DNA of 37,518 bases from Alphaproteobacteria bacterium (GTDB taxonomy: Bacteria; Myxococcota_A; UBA796; GCA-2862545), in NCBI GenBank assembly GCA_020632885.1, contig JACKEQ010000043.1:1-37518 (forward strand). The letters are read 5' to 3'. Positions 1-9,688 of the stretch are shown here, one piece after another (within the stretch, counting starts at the first letter, position 1; each line of letters starts with the position of its first letter). A model generated the notes under the pieces. The model did not search any database and was not told where the DNA came from. It saw only the letters and a program-made list of their open reading frames with translations. Made by a program: the position numbers and the translations under genes.

Positions 1-980
1 ACGCGGCCGGACTGCGGGTCGTCGAGCAGGCTCGCGGCGAAGTAGTCGGCGAGGCCCTCGTTGAGGGCACCGGGCGCGGTGTTCAGCCCGATGGGGTCCT
101 GGAAGATGGGGTACTCGGCGACGTCTCCGATGCCCGCGTGGTCGGCGAGCACACCGTGCATCGTCTCGTGCACCACCACCGACGGGTCGTGCGCGAAGTT
201 CGCCGCACCCATCCCACCGAGCTCGATGCGGTAGTGGTCCACGTCCCCGACGATCCAGGCCACGCCCTGGGCGAGCGTCCCGTCGGCGGCCCGCTCGTTC
301 ACGGAGAGCTCGAGGGGGTGGTCGAGACCGACGCCGAAGCGGGCCTCCATGTCCTCCAGGGCGGTCTGGGCCCAGAAGAACGCGTTCACCTCGGCGAACG
401 CGGGGTCGTCGCTGGGGAAGGCGAAGGCGCCGTCGTCGTCCGGCGTGGCCATGGCGACCTCGACACGCTCGCCGCCCTCGATGTGGGTGCTGTAGACGTC
501 GAGGCCGTCGGCGACGAGGAGGTCGGCCTCCGTGGTGTGGAGGCCGACCTTGCCGACGGTGCCGAACGCGTCGTGGAAGGCGTGGCCGACGACCGAGCGG
601 CTGCGGGGGATCCAGCGCACCACCTCGCCGTTCGCGGCGTCCAGCCAGGCCTGCACCGGGCGGCCGGCGGCGTCGCGGCCGTCCACGGCCCAGACGAGGC
701 GGTCGAGGGAGCTGCTCACCGCGAGCTCGGCGGTGGCGTCCGTGAGGCCGGAGAGGCGGACGGCCACGTCGGCGTCGACCGCGGGGACCGTCGAGCCCGT
801 GAAGGCGCCCACCGGGGCGGCCTCGTCGACGTCCACACCGACGCTCCGGTCGAGGACCGGCAGGCCCGCGACCCGCGCAGCGAGGCGCTCCACGCCGGAG
901 GGGAGGCTGGCGGCGGGGGTCCACTCCAGGTCGGCGGGGACGGAGGCGGAGGCGGTCGCGACGAGGGCGGCGAGGAACAT
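1..980 (-). CDS. Secreted zinc metallopeptidase (gluzincin-like), 3' end outside window
   Basis: The gene runs off the left edge of the window; only the first 326 residues are visible, with no stop. ATG at 980 is preceded by AAGGAG with a 6-base spacer. Residues 1-13 (MFLAALVATASAS) look like a short signal peptide, so the enzyme is probably exported. The zinc motif HETMH is at H271-E272-H275, and the following NEGLADYF places a third ligand candidate at E308. HExxH followed by a downstream Glu in an NEGxxDYF context is the gluzincin pattern of the thermolysin/fungalysin type. The roughly 250 residues before it probably form a propeptide or accessory domain. The family call rests on these motifs only; the exact peptidase family is not settled. 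Confidence 0.8.
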   Translation of the reverse strand, partial: MFLAALVATASASVPADLEWTPAASLPSGVERLAARVAGLPVLDRSVGVDVDEAAPVGAFTGSTVPAVDADVAVRLSGLTDATAELAVSSSLDRLVWAVDGRDAAGRPVQAWLDAANGEVVRWIPRSRSVVGHAFHDAFGTVGKVGLHTTEADLLVADGLDVYSTHIEGGERVEVAMATPDDDGAFAFPSDDPAFAEVNAFFWAQTALEDMEARFGVGLDHPLELSVNERAADGTLAQGVAWIVGDVDHYRIELGGMGAANFAHDPSVVVHETMHGVLADHAGIGDVAEYPIFQDPIGLNTAPGALNEGLADYFAASLLDDPQSGR

Positions 981-1103
981 GGTGGACTCCTTGGTGATGC
1001 CACCGACATTGCAGCCGGGGTGCCACTCTCGAGTCACGGTCGAACGGCGAAAATCCTGCACCGATGCCAGGTTCGGTCCAGTCAGGTCATGACCCGACAG
1101 GTC

Positions 1104-2837
1104 TCAGAGGCCCTCGCGTGCCTCACCCACGCGGAAGCTGGCCCCCACACTCAGGCCCGCCACGAACACGGAGCCCGTGTCGATCTGGAACGGGCTGTCG
1201 GGCGGCCGGCCGGTGGCGACCACGTCGTAGAACGAGCGGATTCCGGCCCGCACGAACGGCGTGGCGTGGGCGAGCTCGCGCTGGACGGCCAGCCCGGCGT
1301 CGAGGGACGCCGCGCCACACGCGAAGAGCACGGCCACACGTCCGCCCGCGTCCCGGCAGGCCCGGCCCGCGAGGCGCCCGTCCACGGCGACCTGCCAGCC
1401 GGCGCCGTACACGAGCCGTGCACCGGGGGCGATCAGCCCGGTGAGCCCGACCGTGCGCGGGGCGCCGTCGCGCAGCTCCAGGCGGGGGTTCACCACGACG
1501 CCGAGGTCGAGCTCGCCCACGAGCCGGTTCCCGCCGGACACACCGAGCCGCGCTTCCCCGGACAGCCAGCGCGCGCCGCCGGCCGTGCCACCGACCGCGA
1601 CGGCCTCCGCCCACGTCCGCCCGCCGAGGAACAGCACGCGGGCCGGCAAGCGCGCCTGGACGGCCGGGCCCGTGAGGGTCGCCTCGTCGACCACGTCGTC
1701 CCGCACGTCGCCCGCGAACGCGAGCACGGTGCGCTTCGCGTCCACCCGGCCGTCCCCCACCCCCAGGGAGGGGCGGAGCTCGAGCCGGTGCACACGCACC
1801 CAGCGCCCGAAGGGCGTGGGCCGGGCGGCCCAGCTGGCCCGTGCCGCGACGTTCGGGCGCTCGACGAGCAGATCGGTCGTCGTGCCCAGCGTGCGGGCCC
1901 CCTCGTCCCAGGTCAGCACGACGACCTCGTGGGGCCCCTCGGGCAGGAGCACGGGTTCCACGGCGACCCGTCCGGGCCCGCCGCCGGGGAGCCGGGTGCG
2001 CCTCCAGGCCGTGCGGGGCAGGGCAGCCCCGTCGACGGTGACCCGGTCCGGGATGGCGAGGCCCGCGAGCGCGATGCGGTGGGGGACGCGCGGGACCTCG
2101 CGGGGCTCCGGAGGTGCCAGGCGCTCGGTGGCGAGGGCGTCCAGGTCGGCCTTCGCGGTCTGTAGCGCGCTTCCCGCGGCGTCCAGGTCCTCGGCCCGAC
2201 CGGTCAGGACATGACCGTCCACGACCCGCGCGGCCTGCCCACCGGGCACGCGCACGGGCTCCCCGCCGGGCGTGGTGAGGGTGACACCGTGGTCGACGGG
2301 CCCCGTCGCGAACACGTCGTCGTCGGGGCTGACGGCCACGAGGGCCTCCCCGCGGCCCGGATCGACGACCTCGATGCGGAACGTGCTGTCCTGGCGGCTC
2401 GCGGTGGTCTGCGACCAGCCGAGCGCCACCGGCACCGGCGTGGGTGCCCCGGGCACGTCGAGCACGTAGTAGTCCACGATGCCCCGCACCTGACGGAGCT
2501 CCGCGTCGAGTCGCACGAAGGCCCCGCCGCGCAGGGTGAGCAGCGCGCCGGCCCCGGCCTCCTCCAGGGTCACGTCCGTGTCGTGCCACGTCTCCACCCA
2601 GTCGCCCCGGCAGAGCACCAGCCCCTCGGTGCCGGGACGGGAGGCGCGCACGGGCCGTCCCAGCCGGGTGTCCTCCAGGGGCCGGTGCACGCGGACCTGG
2701 TCGAAGCGGGTGTCGTCCGGCTCGGTGGCGGCGTGGTCCACCACCGCGACCAGGGTGCCCCAGGTGGGCCGACCGCGCGCGCTGCACGGGGTGTCCCAGG
2801 GGCCCGCGAGGGCGGGGGCGAGCAGGGCGGCGATCAT
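1104..2837 (-). CDS. FecR-domain exported protein (copy 2 of tandem pair)
   Basis: The likely start is ATG 2837, which overlaps the stop of the upstream paralogue as ATGA; a GTG at 2846 is a less likely alternative. The product has 577 residues. A short hydrophobic N-terminus (MIAALLAPALAGPW) suggests export. Residues about 75-200 resemble a FecR domain (GDWVETW, then LLTLRGGAFVRLD and GIVDYYVLD), followed by TASRQDSTFRIE and GEALVAVSP, which are nearly identical in the neighbouring gene. The C-terminal half is Gly/Val-rich with alternating hydrophobicity and could be a beta-barrel. FecR domains are periplasmic sensing or scaffold modules; no sigma/anti-sigma pair is next to it, so its signal and partner are unknown. 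Confidence 0.75.
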   Translation of the reverse strand: MIAALLAPALAGPWDTPCSARGRPTWGTLVAVVDHAATEPDDTRFDQVRVHRPLEDTRLGRPVRASRPGTEGLVLCRGDWVETWHDTDVTLEEAGAGALLTLRGGAFVRLDAELRQVRGIVDYYVLDVPGAPTPVPVALGWSQTTASRQDSTFRIEVVDPGRGEALVAVSPDDDVFATGPVDHGVTLTTPGGEPVRVPGGQAARVVDGHVLTGRAEDLDAAGSALQTAKADLDALATERLAPPEPREVPRVPHRIALAGLAIPDRVTVDGAALPRTAWRRTRLPGGGPGRVAVEPVLLPEGPHEVVVLTWDEGARTLGTTTDLLVERPNVAARASWAARPTPFGRWVRVHRLELRPSLGVGDGRVDAKRTVLAFAGDVRDDVVDEATLTGPAVQARLPARVLFLGGRTWAEAVAVGGTAGGARWLSGEARLGVSGGNRLVGELDLGVVVNPRLELRDGAPRTVGLTGLIAPGARLVYGAGWQVAVDGRLAGRACRDAGGRVAVLFACGAASLDAGLAVQRELAHATPFVRAGIRSFYDVVATGRPPDSPFQIDTGSVFVAGLSVGASFRVGEAREGL

Positions 2838-4600
2838 CGGGGCCACGCGCGCACGCCGAGGTCGAGGGTCAGCGCCCGCACCGTGGAGACCGTGTTCCTG
2901 CGGACGACCCCCACCTCACCGGGCAGGGGGGCGGTCTGGGTCGTGGAGCTGCGGTAGCCGATGCCCAGGAAGGGGCTGGCGTGTCCCAGGGGCTTCCCGA
3001 CGGCCACGCGGGCGTCGTAGAGCGTGGCGTGGCAGGGCTTCACGGCATCGAAGCACGTGGGGTCGACCCCGACGCGGTAGCGACCGTCGACGGTCCAGCG
3101 CTGGCCGGTGTGCAGGCCGACCTGGGCGGCCCCGCTGGCGCGGAGCCCGACCTGGGCCGGCCCGGACGTGTCGGTCGCGCGGTCCAGCCGGGGGACGGTG
3201 ATCATCCCGAGCCCGACCTCCCAGCGGAGCAGGTTCCCGCCGGAGAGGCCGGCCAGCGCGTCGCCTTCGGCCCAGGCCATGCGGGTGCCGGGGTCGGGGA
3301 CGAGGGGCGTGTCGTCCACGGCGACCGTGCGCACACCCGCCGACCCGAGCCCGAGGATGGGCTCGGCCTCCACCCAGACGCGTCCGCCGTGGAGCAGCCC
3401 CCGGACAGGCAGGTGCACGATGGATCCCATGCCCGTGTCGCGGGCATCGGCGCTACCGGACACGAAGGTCGTGTCGTCGACCTGTCCCGAGAGGTCGAGG
3501 AGGGCGCGCATGTCGATGGCCGCGACACCGACGCTGGGTCGGAGCTCCAGGTGCCCGCCGCGGATCCAGGGCTCGAGGATGCGGCGCCGGGCCCGCCAGG
3601 TCGACCCCGCGGGGACCTCGTCGCGCGCGACGTACACGGTGTGCTCGTCGGCCTCGAAGGTGCGCTCGGCCCGCTCGCCCCACGTCGTGACCTCCACGGT
3701 GTGCGGGCCGGGCGGGAGGTCCAGGCCCAGCAGCGGCCGCCAGGCGGTCCCGCCGGTCTCCCAGCGTGTGCCCACACCGGAGGCGCGGGGCAGGGGACGG
3801 CCGTCCAGCACGATGTGATCGGGTGCCGCGCGGCCCTGGAGCACCAACCGGACGGGGCGGGCCTCCGCCGTTCCGACCTCCGGAGGGGCGGTCCAGAGCT
3901 CCCGGGCGCGCCGATCGAGGGCGTCGCGAGCGAGGGCGACCTCCAGCTGGGCGTCCTCCTGCTCGCCGGGCGTCGCCGCGAGGGTGCCGCGGGTGCCGAG
4001 CCGTGCGGAGGTCCCTCCCTCCACGCGCACCTCGGGGCGGTCTGCGCCCGTGAGCGTGACGCCGTGGGCCTTCGCGGGCGGGCCGAACACGACGTCCTCG
4101 GGGCTCACGGCCACCAGCGCCTCGCCGGTGCCGGGGTCGAGGATCTCGATGCGGAACGCGCTGTCCTGGCGGCTCGCCGTGGTGTCCGACCAGCCGAGGG
4201 TCACGGGCACGGGCGTGGGTCGGTCCGAGTCGAGCACGTAGTAGTCGACGATGCCTGTGACCTGCCTGACCTGGTCGTCGAGCCACACGAGGGACCCACC
4301 GCGGAGCGCGAGGAGCGCGGTGGCGCCGGCCTGCTCGAGCACCACGTCGACCCCGTACCAGCTCTCGACCCAGTCGCCCGTGCAGAGCGTCATGCCGGGC
4401 TCCGGGGCGCGGGAGGCCCGGACGGCGCGCTGCAGCCGCTCGAGGTGGAGGGGCCGGTGCACGCGCACGTTGCGCGCGGGTCCTCCCGTCACCTCGAGCA
4501 GGCGTCCCCACGGCCGCCGGCCCCGCTCGACGCACGTGGCGGTCCAGGGGTCGGTGGGCTCGGTCGCGCTGGCGAGGCTGGCGAGCCCGGCGAGCAACAC
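2834..4600 (-). CDS. FecR-domain exported protein (copy 1 of tandem pair)
   Basis: This is a paralogue of the next downstream gene, with the same layout: short signal-like N-terminus (GTG start, LLAGLASLASA), FecR-like region at about residues 75-200 (GDWVESWYGVDVVLEQAG, GIVDYYVLD), the shared TASRQDSxFRIE and GEALVAVSP motifs, and a C-terminal region of alternating residues ending LTLDLGVRAWPR that looks like an outer-membrane strand. It has 588 residues. The GTG start at 4600 is supported by AGGAGG nine bases upstream. Its stop overlaps the start of the second copy (ATGA), so the two are almost certainly translated together. It probably acts in the periplasm or outer membrane. No TonB-dependent receptor is nearby. 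Confidence 0.75.
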   Translation of the reverse strand: MLLAGLASLASATEPTDPWTATCVERGRRPWGRLLEVTGGPARNVRVHRPLHLERLQRAVRASRAPEPGMTLCTGDWVESWYGVDVVLEQAGATALLALRGGSLVWLDDQVRQVTGIVDYYVLDSDRPTPVPVTLGWSDTTASRQDSAFRIEILDPGTGEALVAVSPEDVVFGPPAKAHGVTLTGADRPEVRVEGGTSARLGTRGTLAATPGEQEDAQLEVALARDALDRRARELWTAPPEVGTAEARPVRLVLQGRAAPDHIVLDGRPLPRASGVGTRWETGGTAWRPLLGLDLPPGPHTVEVTTWGERAERTFEADEHTVYVARDEVPAGSTWRARRRILEPWIRGGHLELRPSVGVAAIDMRALLDLSGQVDDTTFVSGSADARDTGMGSIVHLPVRGLLHGGRVWVEAEPILGLGSAGVRTVAVDDTPLVPDPGTRMAWAEGDALAGLSGGNLLRWEVGLGMITVPRLDRATDTSGPAQVGLRASGAAQVGLHTGQRWTVDGRYRVGVDPTCFDAVKPCHATLYDARVAVGKPLGHASPFLGIGYRSSTTQTAPLPGEVGVVRRNTVSTVRALTLDLGVRAWPR

Positions 4601-4628
4601 GTGAGGCGTCCTCCTGCTCGGGGCGCCG

Positions 4629-5297
4629 CTATCGCGTAGGCGTGGTGACCGCCCGGACCGTGGTGACGACCGCGGCCGCGTAGAACACCACCAGGGAGGC
4701 GTTCATGACCTGGGCGACGAGCGGGGCCCCGGTGAGCCCGAGCGTCACGATGGCGCCTGCCGCCAGCAGCGCGGTGCCCCCGAGGAGCTCGTGGACCCGG
4801 GCTTCCTGCACCCCTGTGGCCGCGAGCGCTGCGGCCAGACAGGACCACTTCGTCCAGGTCGCGAGCGGGAGGGCCGCCAGGGCCACCGTGCCGTCCCCGC
4901 CTGCATCGAGCTCCGCGGTGAGGTCCCACAGCACGAGGTTCTCACGGACATCCGCGGGCACGGTGAGCACCGCCGCCACCCGACCCAGCGCGGAGGTGGG
5001 TCCCCGACCGCGCCAGAGCAGGGCGGCCAGCAGCCCGCCGTAGAAGAGCGGGAAGACCATGTCCAGTGCGTGGCCACGATCGAAGGCGCGGCGAGCAGGC
5101 TCCGCGGCGTCACCGGCGAGGGGTGCCACGTGGGCGGGCAGCGTGGCGAGCTCGAGCCCGAGCACCGAACCGCCGTGGCCACGCGCGAGCCCGTCGACCT
5201 CGGGGAAGGCGGAGAGCAGGAGCAGGGCCCAGAGGGCCGTGCCCACCGCGAGCGCGGCGCTGAGACGGTCCAGGGCTCCGACGCTCCGGGGCCTCAT
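4629..5297 (-). CDS. Multi-pass inner-membrane protein, unknown function
   Basis: A 222-residue protein with roughly five hydrophobic segments (about residues 12-30, 82-98, 135-160, 168-190 and 196-214). I do not recognise the family. A conserved-looking stretch DRGHALDMVFPLFYGG lies in a loop or second helix, and DVRENLVLWDLT follows the middle helix. Its ATG overlaps the stop of the large histidine kinase gene (ATGA), so it is probably translated by coupling and may serve the same pathway. It lies 28 bases upstream of the first FecR gene, which has its own strong ribosome binding site, so all four genes could share one transcript. Confidence 0.7.
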   Translation of the reverse strand: MRPRSVGALDRLSAALAVGTALWALLLLSAFPEVDGLARGHGGSVLGLELATLPAHVAPLAGDAAEPARRAFDRGHALDMVFPLFYGGLLAALLWRGRGPTSALGRVAAVLTVPADVRENLVLWDLTAELDAGGDGTVALAALPLATWTKWSCLAAALAATGVQEARVHELLGGTALLAAGAIVTLGLTGAPLVAQVMNASLVVFYAAAVVTTVRAVTTPTR

Positions 5298-8200
5298 CGC
5301 GGCAGGTCGCCGGGCATGGTGACCTCCACGGTGGTGGAGCCCGCCTCGAAGCGCGCGGTGATCGTGCCGCCCTGGATCTCCGTGAACAGGCGGGCGATGT
5401 ACGTGCCCAGGCCCGAGCCGCGCGCCTTGTCGGCGGTGACGTGCTTCTCGAAGAACCGGTCGCGGATCGACTCGGGTACCGCCCCCGTGTTGGTGACCGC
5501 GAGCGCCAGCCCGCCCTCTGCCGGCGCGACGACGATCTCCATCCGGCCCTCCGGAGAGGCCGCCTCCAGCGCGTTGATCACGAGGTTCTGGACGATGCCG
5601 TCGCAGAGGAGCTCCTCGCCCCAGACCAGCGGCAGGCCGTCGGCCACCTGCAGGTCGACGGTGACGCCGGGATGGCCGGGCGCGCTCCGCCGGACGACGT
5701 CCCGCACGATGTCCTCCAGCGCGACGTACGTGGGCCAGAGGTCGTAGGTGCCCCGCTCCATGCGGAACAGGTCCTGGGACCGGTTGAGCATCGACGTCAT
5801 CCGCCGGCCGGCCTCCTCCAGCACGTCGACCATCTCGGGGTCCATGCCCCGGTCGCCCGCCGCACGCAGCAGGGGCGGCACCGTCAGCACTGTCATGAGC
5901 GGCGTCTTCAGGTCGTGGAGGAGCATGGCCTCCACGTCCTCCCGCAGGCGGGCGGCCTCCTCGAGCTGGGCCACCGCCTCACGGAGGGACGCCGTGCGCT
6001 CGGCGACCTGCAGGTCCAGCGTGTCGCGCGCGTCGCGCAGGGCGTCTGCGAGGCGCGCGTTGCGGAGGGTGAGGGCGGCCTGGGCGAGGAGCACCTTCAG
6101 GAGCTCGAGGCGGTGGTGGGTGAACGCACCCTCGCTGGTGGCGTGCTCCAGCACCAGGAAGGAGGGCTCGTCGGCGCTCCCGGGGCGGTCGTGGAGCGGC
6201 AGGGCAGCCAGCGACGCGGGCCGGTGGGCCGCGATCCACGGGTCCGACCCGAACACGGGCGACGAAGCCGGCGACCGCTCCACGACGGCCTCCTGGGTGC
6301 GCGCAGCCAGGTGCAGCACGGCGAGCGGCAGGCCCTCGCTGACCGCGCTGTCCAGGATCCGGACACCCTCCGGAGTGGCCTCCGCGACCTCGCGGAACGG
6401 CGGGCCCGCCACCAGCACGGCCCGGGTGGCGTGGGACGTCTCGAGGGCCGCCCGCACGATCTCGCCGAGCACCTCGCGCGCCGACCGTCGCCCGCTCGCC
6501 ATCCGCGCGGCGCGCACCACGGAGTCGGTCGCCTGGCCGGGGTCCTCCTCGGGCTCGGTCTGCGGCAGCGCGGCGTCGAGCCGGGCCACGAGCGCACCGG
6601 CTCCCCAGGCCCGGTAGGCCTCCCGCGCCTCGTGCAGCAGGACGTCGGCCAGTCGGGTGTTCCCGAGGTCGCGCTGGTGGCTGGAGGCGAGCTCCAGGGC
6701 GAGGCCCTCGTCGGCGGGGTTCCGCTCCTCCCGCGCGAGCCGGGCGGCGCGATCGAAGCCGGAGAGGGCCTCGGCCGTGCGTCCCTCCGCCGCCGCCAGG
6801 CCGGCCTCCACCAGCACCTCCCGGGTCTGGAAGTCGGGGGCATCGGCGGCGATCGCCCGCCAGCGGCGCACCCGCCGCCGCGCCTCGGGCAGGAGGTCCC
6901 GCTCGCGCGTCGCCAGGCCCGCGGCGGCCACGGCACCCACGAAGGCAGCGGTGCACTCGAGGAAGAAGCCGCGCCAGCTGCTCTGGTAGCGCTCGGCTTC
7001 GCGGATCTGGTCGAGCGCGGTGGCGGGGTCCTGGTGCCAGAGGTCGAGGATGGCGTGGCCCAGGTGCAGCACGCCGATGTTCACCTCCTCGCCGACCTCG
7101 CGGAACAGGGCCTCCGCACCGCGCTCGTCGAAGCCGTCGCCGACCAGTGCGCGAGGGTCGCGGGTGTCGCCCCGCAGGCTGCGGGCGGTCTGCTGGAGGA
7201 TGCGGTGCAGGCGCCAGGACGTGGGGGCGTTGGTGCGGATGGCCACCGCGAACGACTCGCTCTGGGCGACCACGGCATCCAGCGGCTCGCCGATGGAGAG
7301 CGCGAGCTGGATCCAGGCGTTCGCCATGTAGCAGGCGTACTCGACCTCCCCGCCGTCGATCACCGTCTCGAACGCCTCCTTCGCCATCGTGGCACCCTGC
7401 TGCCGTGTGGTGCTCCAGTGGGAGTAGATGGCCGCCATGCAGCGGGCCCCGGCCACCTCCTGGCCCGTGGCCTCCGCGAGCCGCACGGTGCTCTGCAGGG
7501 TGCGTTGGGCTGGACCCCGGAGCCCGAAGGCGTGGAACGCGCGTGTCGCCATGGCGTAGGCACCTGGCCCCGAGCTCGGGTTCCCGTGGGTGAGACAGCC
7601 GCGCACCGCGGTGAGGGCGATGGCCGCGTGCAGCGTGCGCTCGCCCGTGTAGACCGTGGCTCCCGAGATCTTCTTCGCGATGGTCGCGACGCTGTCGAGG
7701 GCCGGGTCGTCCCGCGCCGGCAGGGTCGTGGCGTCGTAGCCGCGCCTCCACAGCGACACCCAGACCACGATGAAGCTCCAGAGCACCGAGAGCCGCGAGG
7801 GCTTGCGGGCGACAGGGTAGCCGACGGCCACACACCCGGCGACGGCCGCGTCGAGGGCCGCGTCGAAGCGCTCGGCCGCGATGTGCACCCGGATCTCCAG
7901 GCTCGCGATCCTCCCGCGCAGGCGGGGCTCCACGACGTCTCCCGCCTCGCGGAGGATGGCCTCGGCCTCGTCGGGACGGCTCGCCTGGAACGCGGCCTCG
8001 GCGCAGTCGAGGAGGAGCTCGACGTCCTCGGGGGTCACCAGGCGCCGCGCCATCTGCAGGTGGTGGAAGGCGGTCTCGTAGGCGCCACTGTGGAGCGCTC
8101 GCAGGCCCGCCTCGCGCAGGAGCGCCGCGGCCCCGTCGGGGAGATCGGCCTCCTCGGGGGACCACCCACCCACGAGGTGCTCGGCGCGGGCGAACACGGC

Positions 8201-9484
8201 CTCGGGGCGGTGGACGGAGAGGTGCGCCCACGCCCGGCGGTGGAGCTCGCGGGCCCGCTCCGCCGGCAGCTCCCGGTGGGCGGCGCGGTGGACCTGGTCG
8301 TGCACGAACCGGAACCCCGGCTGCGGCTCGGGCTCGGGCACGACGAGCTGGCGGGCGCGCGCCACCTCGAGGTCGGCGGCCAGGGCGTCCACGGGCGCCT
8401 CCAGCACGTGCGCCAGCAGCTCGGGATCGAAGGCCGACCCGAGGTGGGCGGCGTGGGCGAGGGTGTTCCGGACCCCGGCAGGCAGGGCCCGGAGCTCGGA
8501 CGCCGTGAGCTCCGCGAGCCCCACGTGGGCCGGAGCGCCCTCCTGCCAGACCCATCCGGCGTCCTGGACCCGCAGGTCGCCGCTCGCGTACCGGGCGGCC
8601 ACGTCGCGCCAGACGAACAGCGGATTGCCGTCCGACCGCCGCCGGCAGTGCGCCGCCAGGCTCCCGAGATCCCCCGCGGGGACCACGAGCATCTCGCCGA
8701 GGAGCAGCCGGATCGCCTCCACATCGAGACCACCGAGCGCGAGGTCGGCGTCCAGGGGCCTGCTGCTCGTGGCCCGAGCGAGCGCGACGTCCACCTCGGG
8801 ACCCTCGCCCTCACGGTACAGCGCGACCGTGAGGAGGTGCGGGGAGGGCGGGGCCTGGACGATCGACTCCAGGAGCCGGAGGGTGGGCGGGTCGGCCCAC
8901 TGGAGGTCGTCGAGCACGAGCACCAGGGGCCGCGCGGCCGTCGCCACGGCGGAGAGGAAGCGGCGCACGAGCTGGACCTGGCGGACCTCGGCGTCCGAGC
9001 CCAGGCGGGTCGGCACGGGAGGCCTCGGGCCCACCAGCGCCTCCAGGAAGGGCACCACGTCCGTCAGCGCGCGCCCCTGGTCGCCGAGCGCCCGGTCGAT
9101 CCGATCGCGCCAGCCCTCCAGCGCGTCGTCGGGGAGGGTGAGGAGCTCGCGGCACACCTCGCCCAGCGCCTCGCCGACGGCCTGCAGGGGCAGCGGTGCA
9201 CCGAGCTGGGGCGCCTTGCCGAGGACCAGCCGTCCGCCTGCCGCCGCGACCGGACCGGCGAGCTCTCGCGCCAGCACGGTCTTCCCGATGCCCGACGGGC
9301 CCTGGATGCGCACGGTCCGGGGCCCGCCGCGGACCACCTGCGCCAGGAGGCCCGCCAGCACGCGCCGCTCGGCGTCCCGCCCCACCACACGGCGGGGCAT
9401 CTCGAGGTGGGCAGGCGCGTCGCTGGCCCGGTTCCGGCCCGTCAGGGCGCCCGGAACCCCTCCCTCCGTCGACGGTCGTCGCAT
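5294..9484 (-). CDS. Large soluble AAA ATPase / TPR-like / GAF sensor histidine kinase
   Basis: ATG 9484 is chosen because AGGAGG sits nine bases upstream; another in-frame ATG at 9517 lacks this. The product has 1396 residues. Order of parts: STAND/AAA-type NTPase with Walker A GPSGIGKT (K68) and Walker B LVLVLDDLQWAD near residue 190; a long helical region rich in Ala/Glu/Arg (about 330-950), probably TPR-like; a GAF-like domain (about 1000-1140); a short coiled coil; a HisKA H-box LLHDLKTPL with phospho-acceptor H1190; and an HATPase domain with N-box QNLVINALEA and G-box GSGLGTYIARLF. This is the architecture of trifunctional kinase/ATPase/histidine kinases but without the N-terminal Ser/Thr kinase. 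No transmembrane segment is seen, so it acts in the cytoplasm. The cognate regulator is not fixed; the response regulator at 10638 is a candidate. Confidence 0.9.
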   Translation of the reverse strand: MRRPSTEGGVPGALTGRNRASDAPAHLEMPRRVVGRDAERRVLAGLLAQVVRGGPRTVRIQGPSGIGKTVLARELAGPVAAAGGRLVLGKAPQLGAPLPLQAVGEALGEVCRELLTLPDDALEGWRDRIDRALGDQGRALTDVVPFLEALVGPRPPVPTRLGSDAEVRQVQLVRRFLSAVATAARPLVLVLDDLQWADPPTLRLLESIVQAPPSPHLLTVALYREGEGPEVDVALARATSSRPLDADLALGGLDVEAIRLLLGEMLVVPAGDLGSLAAHCRRRSDGNPLFVWRDVAARYASGDLRVQDAGWVWQEGAPAHVGLAELTASELRALPAGVRNTLAHAAHLGSAFDPELLAHVLEAPVDALAADLEVARARQLVVPEPEPQPGFRFVHDQVHRAAHRELPAERARELHRRAWAHLSVHRPEAVFARAEHLVGGWSPEEADLPDGAAALLREAGLRALHSGAYETAFHHLQMARRLVTPEDVELLLDCAEAAFQASRPDEAEAILREAGDVVEPRLRGRIASLEIRVHIAAERFDAALDAAVAGCVAVGYPVARKPSRLSVLWSFIVVWVSLWRRGYDATTLPARDDPALDSVATIAKKISGATVYTGERTLHAAIALTAVRGCLTHGNPSSGPGAYAMATRAFHAFGLRGPAQRTLQSTVRLAEATGQEVAGARCMAAIYSHWSTTRQQGATMAKEAFETVIDGGEVEYACYMANAWIQLALSIGEPLDAVVAQSESFAVAIRTNAPTSWRLHRILQQTARSLRGDTRDPRALVGDGFDERGAEALFREVGEEVNIGVLHLGHAILDLWHQDPATALDQIREAERYQSSWRGFFLECTAAFVGAVAAAGLATRERDLLPEARRRVRRWRAIAADAPDFQTREVLVEAGLAAAEGRTAEALSGFDRAARLAREERNPADEGLALELASSHQRDLGNTRLADVLLHEAREAYRAWGAGALVARLDAALPQTEPEEDPGQATDSVVRAARMASGRRSAREVLGEIVRAALETSHATRAVLVAGPPFREVAEATPEGVRILDSAVSEGLPLAVLHLAARTQEAVVERSPASSPVFGSDPWIAAHRPASLAALPLHDRPGSADEPSFLVLEHATSEGAFTHHRLELLKVLLAQAALTLRNARLADALRDARDTLDLQVAERTASLREAVAQLEEAARLREDVEAMLLHDLKTPLMTVLTVPPLLRAAGDRGMDPEMVDVLEEAGRRMTSMLNRSQDLFRMERGTYDLWPTYVALEDIVRDVVRRSAPGHPGVTVDLQVADGLPLVWGEELLCDGIVQNLVINALEAASPEGRMEIVVAPAEGGLALAVTNTGAVPESIRDRFFEKHVTADKARGSGLGTYIARLFTEIQGGTITARFEAGSTTVEVTMPGDLPR

Positions 9485-9688
9485 CCCGGGCTGCCTCCTG
9501 CGTGGTCCCGAGAGCATAGTGTCCCGTCGTCCGTGACGGATCCGTCGTGGAATCGTGCACGTCGGAGGGGTCGGCGCACAGGTACGCTCACACTTCGGAC
9601 AGGAAAGTGCACGAAGCGCTCCGCGGCGGGCGACACGACCTCCACTGAGTCCACGGGGACCGGGGCGTACCGTGAGGGTGGAGGTCAC
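9485..9688. promoter_or_regulatory. Divergent intergenic region with candidate -10 boxes
   Basis: These 204 bases separate the histidine kinase (minus) from a secreted protein gene (plus). On the minus strand TATGCT (9518-9513) lies 14 bases upstream of the AGGAGG of the kinase gene and fits a -10 box; no convincing -35 is seen. On the plus strand TACCGT (9669-9674) just upstream of the ribosome binding site is a weaker candidate. Both calls are by eye. Confidence 0.35.

Noticed and set aside
2838..2846. GTG 2846 as start of the second FecR gene
   Set aside because: ATG 2837 forms an ATGA overlap with the upstream stop and begins the signal-like segment directly.
5441..9680. Very long open plus-strand frame opposite the histidine kinase gene
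   Set aside because: It mirrors third-position G+C of the minus-strand gene, has a biased Arg/Gly/His/Val composition and no domain; only its last part (from 9689) is a real gene.
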